In this document: positions 52,301-63,300 of the stretch, one piece after another
How positions within the stretch are numbered: position 1 is the first letter of the stretch
Layout: the number at the start of each line of letters is the position of its first letter
NCBI GenBank assembly: GCA_905221605.1
Contig: CAJNDS010002235.1
Span: forward strand, 1,229,375 to 1,293,374
From: Symbiodinium natans
Lineage: Eukaryota; Sar; Dinophyceae; Suessiales; Symbiodiniaceae
Direction of reading: 5' to 3'
DNA length: 64,000 nt
Notes under the pieces: model-generated
Told to the model about the DNA's origin: nothing
Databases searched by the model: none
The model's input: the letters and a program-made list of their open reading frames with translations, nothing else
Position numbers and translations under genes: made by a program

Positions 52301-55300
52301 GAACTTAGGGTTCAGAGTTTAGGCTTTAGGGTTAGGCCCCCACCCCCCCCACACGGCCAAGCCGGTATCCTAAACCCTGAACTATTTAAGCCCTAATTAA
52401 ACCCTAAACCCTGAAGCCCGTCATGGAGTTCCGGGTGTGCCATCCCAAGGAGGCAGGAGGGTATCGAGTTGTGTTGATCTCGCTGCTTCTCGCCAGAATC
52501 GCTTCCATATCGCCTAGGCGATAAGGAGGACGGGACAGTGAGACTTCCAACTGTTCACAAAGCGAGTCTTGCGGTGGGTCCTTGACGGTGCTGCCCCACC
52601 ACCTGGCTCCTCCGTCCACCGGTAGCAGCAGCAGCGCACTGGCACTGCTGCCGGCCCTTCCTCCACCGCACGTGGTGCCAAGGCTTAGCAGAACTGAACT
52701 GGAACAAGAAGAAGTGTGCTTCCCAGTGGTTATTTGCATGTTTGCATAGAGGCCCAGGCACTTGCCAGGCCAATTATTATGTGGATCCGAAGTCTGCGAT
52801 GCCTTGACCAGAATTTCTGGAAGCAGCAGTGGTGGCGGACAGGGCACTGGCAACCCTAAACCCTAAACCCTCAACCCTAAACCCCTAAACCCCTCAACCC
52901 CTAAACCCCTAAACCCCTAAACCCCTAAACCCCTAAACCCCTAAACCCCTAAACCCTAAACCCCTAAACCCTAAATAAACCCCTAAACCCTAAACCCTAA
53001 GCCCTCTTTGTGTCATGCGACCTTGCCACGGTGGCGATGCCGACCTAAAACCCTAGGCCCTACATTCCGTTGGAGGGTTTGCTTGGAGGTTCATGGTACG
53101 TAATCACCCAATAATCGCTCAACGATAGCCATATTAGGGCACTTAAAGGGATAAGAGGTGCCGTGACAAGTTTTACTTGCAGGTGCTTTTTTTATTGGAT
53201 AGCTGACATTCCGTTCGGGGGGTTTCGGGTTTTTATAAGGGGGGTAGTATAGGTAGGGTTTAGGGTTTAGAGTTCAGAGTTAGGGACATTTGGCGCGTGA
53301 GCGGAGGTATAAGGGGGTTATTGAGGGGGGTACAAGGGGTATAAGGGTGTTTCTAGGTTCTCGAAGCTCCCCCCTGAGCCCTGAAGCCCTCCTAACTATG
53401 ACCCGAACCCGGGTTTAGAGTTGTGTTTAGGGTTTAGGCTTTAAGGTTTAGGGTTAGGGGTAGTGAAGCAGCGCCGGAAAGCCTCGTACCGACCCCGCGC
53501 TCAATTACTGAAGCCTAAAAACTCTTAGTTAAAATCCTCAGCCCTCAACCCGAATCAAGCCATCAACCCTGAATCCTACTTCAACCCTAAACCCTAAACC
53601 ATCATCAACTAACCCCCGAACCCCCAAAAACCTAAAAAGCCCGATCAAACCCCAATTGAACCCCAAACCCTAATCAATCCCCCATATATGCCTAAACCCA
53701 AACTATCCCCAAGTAAACCCCCAAAACCCAAAAAAGCCCTAATACCTGAACCCTGAACCCTAAACCCTAAACCCTAAATACCCCACAAAGCCCTTGAGGT
53801 GCGATTGGTGGGATCGGTGTCAAGAGTGCAAAGCTTCGCGGTATCTCACGCACTACCAGTGGTGCGATGAGGCCCCGGGGTTTCGGGTTTAGGGTTTAGG
53901 GTTTCGGGTTTAGCGTTTAGGGTTTAGGGTTTAGGGACATCTGGTGTGTGAGCGTGCAGGGCCGGGGGGGGGGGGGAGGTTTGGGCTACATATATCTAGG
54001 TGTTCTTGGTGTTTGTAGGGGGCTTTGTTGGGTTAAATTGGGTTAGGCAGCCTAAACCCTCAACCCTAAAACCCCAAACCCCAAACCCTGAACCCTAAAC
54101 CCTGAACCCTCAACCCTAATCCGTGAACCCTAAACCCCTAAATTAAGCTTACCAGTAGAGGTTTCAGTTTCAGAGGTTTCAGGTACGTGGTCCCAAAGTC
54201 CTGGCCCACCAAGAGCAGTGGTAGCCGAGTGGTGCCCTTGTCCCTTTTTTGGGGTTGGAGGTTGCCTTATAAAGTAACCAACCCCAAAAAGGGTGCCCTT
54301 ATTGAAATGGATACAGGGCTACTAAGTTGCGCTAGTTATATGGTAAACCGTGCACCCCAAAGTGGCCACCCCTTGGGGTGGTCTAGGTACTGTACCCTAT
54401 AAGCCGAAGACCAGCCCTAGAACCCTAAACATAAACCCTTTGATCCCTAAACCCCAAACCCGAACCCCTAAAAATCCTAGACTCGATGAGCCCTCAGCCC
54501 CAGAAGCCGCACGAGCCCGTACCTGACAGGATTGCCCGGCCGGCTACTACGAGGAGGGTGACGGTGGCTTCGCTTCACCCCAAATGCCGAGGGTTTGGGG
54601 TTTAGGGTTTAGATTTTAGGGTTGAGGGTTTAGGGTTTAGGGTTTAATGTTCTTATCGCAATCACTCCTCAAGGATCCAAAAGGCCTGTAAGCACAAAAC
54701 TCTGAACTCCTAAACCCGAAACCCCAAAGCCCGAAAACCCTGAAACCTTTCAACCTTGAAGCCTTCATGTAAAGGTACCCCTCGGCACTGACCTAACTAA
54801 ACCTTAAGCGTGAAAGCCTCGAACCTATGGGTGAAATACCATAGGTCCCCCCAAAATCTCCAAAAGCTTAACGTCCCCAGCTGCTAATCCCACAGAAGCT
54901 GAAAGCCCCACACTCTACATCCCTAACCTCGGAACACTAAAGCCCTCAAAGCCCCGAACGCCCCATTCCCCAGACCCTAAACCCGAAACCCCAAACCCTA
55001 AACCCTAAACCCTCAACCCTACACCCCACAGTCCTTAACACCTAAGGGCCTTAACACTAGAAAAGACCCTAACCCCTAAACTCTTAGCTGCCCTAAAATC
55101 CCTTCAGGAAAGGTCTTCTAGACGTTTCAGCTATCTTGCAGTACAACCTTTCAATAGCCAAGCAGACAGTACACAACCCAAACAACCCCCACAAACCCTC
55201 AAACCTTTAAAGCCTTGCAACCCTAAACCCGAAACCTTGAGTTGAAAAAACCACACAAAAACCCTAGCAGGCCAACAACTTCTTCCCCCCCTACCTACCT

Positions 55301-57276
55301 CCCCCAAACCCTAAGCTCAAGGAAACTTCACTAGAGAGTCCTTCGAACCTTTATAAACCCTTGAACATATAAAGCAAAAGCAAAAGCACATGCACCCTGC
55401 CCAGGGCCCAAATGATCCTAAGAAGCCTGAAGCATCCTGAGCTCTGAGCCCTAAAAGCCATACAACCCTAAACCGGTTTAGGGTTCAGGGTTTAGGGTTT
55501 AGGGTTTAGGGTTTAGGGTTTAGGGTTTACGAAACCTTAAATCTAAAGACCCTGAATCCGCCCTTGAAAGCCCTTCAACCTCAAAAGCCCCCTGGTCTCA
55601 GGGGAAGTCGGCCGACTGTGCCTTCAGTGCCCGGAGACCTGCAACCTCTGCGAGGGTCCGGCGCATTGCGCCCTCGGCTGACGAAGGAGTAGGGTTCTTT
55701 GGGGTTTTCGGGCCTGGGGTTTGGTTTAGGGTTTAGGGTTTAGTATTTCGGGTTTGGGGTTTGGGGTTTAGGGTTTGGGGTTTGGGTTTCAGGGCTTGCT
55801 TCGGGTTTGGGGTTTGGAGTTCGGGGAGCTCTCTTCGTCGTAGGGACTATTGGAACCGGGTGCTTATATGGGGGGAGATAGGGTGCCTGGGTGCCTAGTT
55901 CCTTTATTCCTTCGTCCAGCCCTCAACCCTAAACCCGAAGCCCTAAGCCGTAACCACTATCGCCTCTTGACATTCCTTTATACAGGCACTACGGTTCGTG
56001 AGCATAGGCGTGCCGGTTCGTGGGTCTAGAGTCAGGACCAGGCTGGTCCCTAAGGGTAGTTCCACGGGCCCTTAATACGGTCCCTTGCCTCCTTGAAAGG
56101 GTTCTGATATCTGGGCCCTTGGCTTGTATAAGGTCTTAAAGGGTACATAAGAGCCCCCCCCCCCCCCCCTCCTCATTTAAGTGGACCCATGTTTGTTGGC
56201 CTTTTTTTGGGGGGGGCTCTGTTTTAGGAAGGAAGGAAGAAAGAAAGGAAGGAAGACCCTAAGCCCTAAACCCTGAACCCTAAACCCTAAACCCGGCTCC
56301 GAAGGAGCTGTCGAAGCTCGCTTCGTTCGTCTTGCGACAGGGCGCGACTTGGCCATTCCCGCGAACTTCGCTTGCGTTCACCTGGACTCTCCGCGTGTGC
56401 GGCGTGCTTGCAGACGAGCCGAACGCAACAAACCTCAGGGATGGTCACTCATGCGCCATTTGACGACTGCCGTCGATGGCATTGGCAGCCACAGCCTTTG
56501 CGCATGTCAGCCGCAGCAACCTGCACCGCTGCACTGAGTCGCCGAGTCATCTGTGTGCCATGCGCAAAACCGCCCTTGGCCAGGCCAGTATACACACTTG
56601 ACCTCCTCGGCCTTGTCCCTGAGGCTAACAACTTCGTGGGGATTGTTTTTGGCATTGGGTGGCTCCATTCACTCATAATGGCCTGCGTGTGCGCGTGCGG
56701 GAGGGGGGCGCGCAGTGTGTTCTGTCACAGTCCCACCCCGAACATCCAGCACGTAGCCACCGCAGTGACGGGCTGCGCAACGCAGGAGTGGCATGTGCAA
56801 GCTGCAGTCCAGGCGCTTCCCACGTGGGTTGCTTATCTTGCATGCGCATGCCGGCCGCTTGGTCCGCTTTCATGGCACCGCAGGCCACACAGCTACTCTT
56901 TGCTGCGCAGCCCGAACCCCCCCCAAAAAAAAAGGGACACCCCGAACCCGAGCTCGAACCCGAACCCGACCCGAACCCCGAACCCCCGAACCCGAAACCC
57001 CCGGACCCGAACCCAAACCCGACCCTCCCTCCCCCCCCGATAAAACCCGAACCGAACCCCCGAACACCCGAACCCGAACCCGAGCAGAAAATGTCCCCGT
57101 CCAACCCGAACCGGAACGGCAAGCCCCCCCCCCCCCTCTCCCGCAGAAAAATCCCCCCAAAATGAACCCGAATTTCAAATGTCCCGAACCTGAAACCCGA
57201 ACCTGAACCGGACCCCTCCCCTCTCACAAAAGAAGCCCCCCCCAAACAAAAGCCCGCACCGGAACCCGAACCCGAA

Positions 57277-57311
<35 letters not shown>

Positions 57312-60300
57312 ACCCGAACCCGACCCCGCCCGCCGCGAACCCGAACCTTTCGCCCTTCCCCGCCTAACCCGTGCAGAAACAAAATTCCCACCCCCGCAGG
57401 TCGTTTGTAACCCGTCCATGCTTTGCTCTGCCCCATGTGTGTTGTACACGGAGCCGGATGGCGCAAACGAGCCCGGCTATTTCGAGCGGCTCATCCTCTT
57501 GCCTCCGGGTCTCCGACAACAGCGCGAGCTGATCAAGACCCACGCCGATGTCCCTGCAACAGCATTCTCCGCGTGCTCGCCACCACGCATGCACGGCGGC
57601 GTGCAAACACCTTCCATTGCCCGTGCGCGCGTGAGCGAGCGACTGCTTTCTATCGGCGTGCCCGGCCCTCTGGGCTGTCGCGGCCGCACGGCTACATCCG
57701 GACGATGTTAATGCTGCGCTCGACTGGGTTTCCTCGTCTGAGCGACGCCGCTGGCACCTTGCGCGCGCTTCAGATTCAGATGGTGCTGCGGATCTGACCA
57801 CGGTTCCGTCGGGAAGCTCGGGACGCAAAGTTCCCAAGATTGGTTCTGAGCATCTCAGCCAGGTCTGTGAATTGCCCGCAAGCGCAGCTGGTCCTTGCAC
57901 GGCTTCGGCAGGCGGGCCAGTCAACCTTGCATGACCTGCACGGGTGCCGCTCAGTCCGCCACACAGATCACGTTGAGCCGGCGATGTTGTCTGTGCCTCC
58001 CTTCTGCGCGGCGCACTACAGCATCATGTCAGTTGCCACTGCGGACCTGTCCCCTTCCAAGTGCCCGGCGCACGAACATATCTGCCAGTCACGATCACCC
58101 CCACCATCACCTCCGCCTACATACGGGGCTGTGTGGGTGTCCAGGAGCGTAGCCCGCCCGAGCATTCTGAGGCTCAGCAGACGGGTCCCAACAGTTCACG
58201 CGCAGCGGCTTCCAATCCACCTCGTCAACTTGGTCAGCCATGTTTTTCAAACACGAAGTCGAGCACTGGTGCGGGGTTTTGATCAACTGCCCCATGGATC
58301 AGAAAGCCCAAGTGTGGGATCGCGCCCCGTTGTATTCCCAATACATTCGCGAACGCAGCCTGTCAGACATAGTCCACTTAGCAGAGGAAAACATGCATCA
58401 TTTTGGCGGCTTGCAGATGGACCCGGAGACAGCTTTTTTTAAGGGCCCACGTCAAGGGACCACGCAAGTACCCTAAACCTTTAAACCCTAAGATGGTCAA
58501 GGCAGTTCGGGAGGTCCCAGAAGGTGAGGGCTTCAAGGGGGGGATGGAGGTCTCGGAAGCGCGAGGTTCGAGGTGGGGGGGGGGGGGGGTTTAGGGTTAG
58601 GGTCATTAAGGTTTAGGGTTTAGGATTTAGGGTTTATAGGGTTTAGGGTGCCAACCAATTCAGGCTCTGCTTTAGATTTTTGGGTTGAGGGTATACTGTC
58701 CTATCCGGTGGTTCGTAAAGGAGGCCCGAAGGGCATTATGATGGCTGGAGCCGGTGGCTTAGGGTCTTAAGGGCTTTTGAAGGTTGTATTCTTCCATTTT
58801 CGAAACCCTATAAAGGACAGGATGCGGACGCTAAGCCCGACCCTCTCCGCCCTGAAAACCCTTAGTAGCTGAATGAGTGCACTTTACACTTGTTGAGATA
58901 TGATTATCCCCTATAGAGCTGAAATTGTACACATTTTGGGGGCTTATGAACTCGGCAATTAAGAAACCCTCAACCCTATAAACCCATACAAAGCTTGTAA
59001 AACCAATAAACCCTATAAACCCTATAAACCCTATCAACCCTATAAACCCTATAAACCCTATAAACACTATAAACCCTATAAACCCTGTAAACCCTGTAAA
59101 CCCTGTAAACCCTATAAACCCTATAAGCCCTATAAACCCTGTAAACCCTATAAACAATAAACCTCAAAGCCAGTGCCCGCTCTGAACAGGTACGGAGTGC
59201 AAGAACTCCACCTACCTCACGTCATTGAAGCAGTGCAAAGGCCATCTCCGGCTTCTGGCAGTCTTAGAGGGTTTAGGGTTTAGGGTTTTGGGTTTAGAGT
59301 TTAGGGTTTAGGGTTTAGGGTTTAACTAGGGTGGAGGGCATAGGCTTCAACTAGGGGCTGGGAAAGTACCCGAGCCTCCAAGTACGGATTCAGTATGGTT
59401 GTCAGTGCCCCGTTTAAGTACGGTAGCCCTTCATAAGGGCTTTGGGCCCCTGCAGCCCTTTGGGCCCTGCAAGCCCTTATAAGCCATATGGGTGGTTGTC
59501 AAAGTGATGGCCTCTTTTTGGATCCCTGTTATAATACACCTAACATTTATAGGGTACCCCCAAAAGGGATCATCCTTTTGACAGCCACCCATATATACAG
59601 CCTTACAATAAGCCCTTTAGATTGGTAGTCTTCCCTACCAAATCTTGGCATGGCCTGTTTAGGCCCATGGTTGTACGCTGACCGGCGCATCAGTGTACCC
59701 TTAAAAGGTCCAGAATTGTCCGCTTAAGCGGTGGTCACTTTACGCTTAGTTATTTGGGTATACCGATCTCATATGAAGCAGGGTTTATATATTTCTGTTC
59801 TTGGTGAGTGTATATAAGGTTCCTTTTTAGTATTGGTGAGTGTTTTTACCGGGTGTCCTTTTGGGGGTACAAGAAATATGTACCCTACTTCATATCCTCA
59901 ATCCGGTTGAGTTTTTGTTGTCCCAAAAGTGCTCAGTCGCGCCACACCCCACCTCTGCAAGTTACCAGACCAACAGGGTTCCGACACATTTGATTTGCTT
60001 TTGGGCTGGGCTGGCGTCAGCCCATTCGGTAACCCAAAAATGAAAGATAATAATAATCCCCTTATTGCCCTTTTAGGGATTTTTTTTTTGGGGGGGGTTC
60101 TTATGCAAGCAGTAGATCTTGTTCAGACAGCAACAGCACGTGGCACGCCACGGTCCACGTCGATGTGGCACTCACGGTGTTTTGTGAGTTCCCAGCACGC
60201 CCACAGCCACTTAGGGAGGTGGATGACAAACTCTAAACCCTACTTGGAGGTTCATGGTACTCTGTAACCAATTATAACTGTACTTATATCCGATTGACAA

Positions 60301-63300
60301 GCCCCCTAAGTACCCTAATATGGTTATAAGTTATAAGTACAGTACAGTCATAATTGTAGGAATTTACTACAAATTTATCACTTTACAAGTTTAGGGGTCC
60401 TCTAATTTCACATTAAGGGAGTGAAAAGTTAAACTTTTATTGGGGGGGTCAAAGAGCAACCAAGATTGGTTACAAAGCACCATGAACCTCGAAGCAAAAC
60501 CCTAAACCCTAAAGCCTAAATGCAGGGTTAGGTGTACAATTTATGCAGGGTAAAATCGCACGGGGTGAAGAAGATCATTGCACCAGGGTATAATTTTCGT
60601 GTGCAAGAAATGTGTTACTGGGTTTTGGAGTACTACACTTTGATACTGTCTTTGGGATAGCTACTTGTACTTGAAAAGTACATACCTTTTTTTCCAGGGT
60701 CTACTCCAAAGTAGGGTATAAAGTCCTATGAAGCCGGTGAAGCCACGTAAAAGTCCTAGAAAGCCCTGTGACCCCACAGGTTCTTTAAACCCTAAAGCTC
60801 TTTAAGCACATAAGCCGTGTCAAAACCCTTTTCAACCTTACTAAGCCCCTGTTAAGCCCTACAAAAGCCGTATTCAGCCCTCTGAAGTCCTGTAAAACCC
60901 TTTTTAAACCCTGTAAAGGCCCAACACATCCTAGCGCAATAGGACCCTTTTTTTGAGACCTACACCCTAGACTCTAAGCCCAAGTGCCAGAGGCGACATG
61001 TAAGAACCCTAAACGGTATAGGGCTTAGGGCTTAGGGTTTAGGGTTTAGGGTTTAGGGTGTAGGGTTTAGAGTTTAGGGTTTAGGGTTTAGGGTTTAGGG
61101 ATGTACAAGCCCAGCAGATCCCAGCTGCAAGCCTGGGAGGCGAATGCCCCGTGGGCTTCTTCCACGAGGGCTTCCGGGACGTCGGCCGGACTTGCCAGCC
61201 ATGTGAGCGAACCTGGGCTGGGTTTAGGGTTTAGGGTTTGGGGTTTAGGGTTTGGGGTTTAGGGTTTAGGGTTTAGGGTTTAGGGTTTGCGGGTTTTAGG
61301 GTTTGGGGGGTGTAGGGTTTAGGAATAGGGTTGCTTCAGCGCCGTTTGCGTGGCAATTCTAGCGCTACGCCACGCGAGCCCTTCTCGGCCCGGGCCTGCC
61401 GAGCTTCATGGTACTTTATCAACCCTAAACCCTAAACCCTAAACCCTAAACCCTAAACCCTAAACCCTAAACCCTAAACCCTAAACCCTAAACCCAAGAA
61501 TGACTAGTGACTGGTACTTATAATGAAGGCACTTACAGGCCGATTAAGTGCCCCAATGTGGGTATAATTGGGCTATAAGTACAGCGACACATGAACCTCC
61601 CAAGTACCCATTCCAGGCTGCAATGGTGTTGGGGAGGGAGTAGAGGTGGGGCACCTGCTTTTTTGTCATGCTACCCAGATACGTACGGCCCGAGGCCTCG
61701 CCATAACAGGGTGACCCATAGGCGAAAGCAGCCCGACATGTCGCAGCACCGCGGGCGAAGCTTCCCCCTAAGCTTTAAACTCTAAACGGACCCTAAAGCC
61801 TATTCTAAACCCTAAACTCCAAACCCTATTCATCAACCCTAGACTCTAAACTCTAAAACCTTAAACCCTAGCCCTAATCCCGAAACCCTAAACTCTAAAA
61901 CCCTAAACCCTTTCCAGTTTAAGCTGAAAAAGCTCTTCCGTAAGCCGACTCCGAACCCCAATTCAGTGCATCCTAAACCCTAAACTCCCAAACCCTAAAC
62001 CCTAAACCCTAGACTCCTAAACCCTAAACTCCAAACCCTAAACCCTAAACTCCTAATTACTTGTAAACCCTAAACCCTGTACCAAAAACCCTAAACCGTA
62101 AACTCCTAAACCCTACAACCTAAACTCCTAAACCATAAGCCCTAACCCTAAACCCTACGCCCTACACCCTGCCCCAAAGCATCCCAAAGCCGAGCCTGAG
62201 CCTCCGAGGAAACTGCCACCAGTGCGTCTCTTCTACCGAGCTTCTCGGCTCCGAGAGGGTTAGGGTTTGGGGTTTAGGGTTTAGGGTTTAGGGTTTAGGG
62301 TATCTAGGGTTTAGGGTTTAGGGTTTAAGGGGGTTTAGGGTTTAAGGTTTAGGGTTTAAGGTTTTGGGGGTAGGGTTTAGGGTATCTAGGGTTTAGGGTT
62401 TAGGGTTTAGGGTTCAGGGTTTAGGGTTTCGGGTTTGGAGGGCTACCTGTTTTTGCGAAGCCTGATGCGTGTTCTTCGCGTTTGACCCGTGCTTGGGCCG
62501 TGTTCCGGAAAACTTCTCGGTCCTTTTTTACCCCTAAGACCTCTAAACCCTAAATCCTAAGCCCTAAACCCTAACCTCTTCTTTGCAGCCTAAGCTCCAA
62601 AGAAATACAAGCCCTTGCAGGGCTCTGTGGCCGCCTCCCAACAACAAGGAAACAGGGTTTCGGGGGATCTTATGGCAACGGCCCTGAGCCCCAACTCCTT
62701 CACTAAGCTGAGGAATACCCCAAACCCTATACACCCCAAAACTCTATATACCCTTCAAAAGACTAAACCCTAAACCCTAAACCCTATACCCTATAAACCC
62801 TAAACCCTAAACCCTAAACCCAACTCGAAGCCTCCTTCCTCAGTTCCCTGAGCCTTTGAGTCAAGCTCCTCTCCGAGACCAGTGGCTGCCTGCGAACCCC
62901 CACATGTCTCTACTTCGAGTTTAGGGTTTAGGGTTTAGGGTGTAGGGTTTAGGGTTTAGGGTTTAGGGTTTAGGCTTTAGGCTTTAGGGTTTAGGGTTTA
63001 GGGTGTAGGGCTTGTCTCTAGTTCGGGTTTAGGGTTCCGGGTTTCTACGCCCTTAAACCCCTGAGCCCTGAACCCTCAACCCTGGTATCAGGCGTGGTGT
63101 CTGGCGATTTCCTAGTTTTGTGAGACCCCAGTAGGAAACCCGAAACCCGAAACCCTAGAACGCCCATCCCATTACCGTCCTTCAGGTGTATCGAGTGCAA
63201 GAATAGCACCTTCCTCACGGCCCAGCAGGAGAGCTTCCTGATTTGTAGGGTTTAGGGTTTAGGGTTTAGGGGTTAGGTTTTCGGGTTGAGGATCTATCCT

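Noticed and set aside
56673-57466. Long minus-strand ORFs rich in Gly, Ser and Arg
   Set aside because: They run through the CCCGAA/CCCGAG hexamer array, and GC-rich hexamers contain no stop in these frames.
57364-57924. 186-codon minus-strand ORF
   Set aside because: Overlaps plus-strand open frames in a GC-rich block with few stops; no motif on the minus strand.
58831-59167. Minus-strand ORFs of GFIGFI and VYRVYR repeats
   Set aside because: Translation of the CCCTATAAA nonamer array; 9-bp units keep any frame open.
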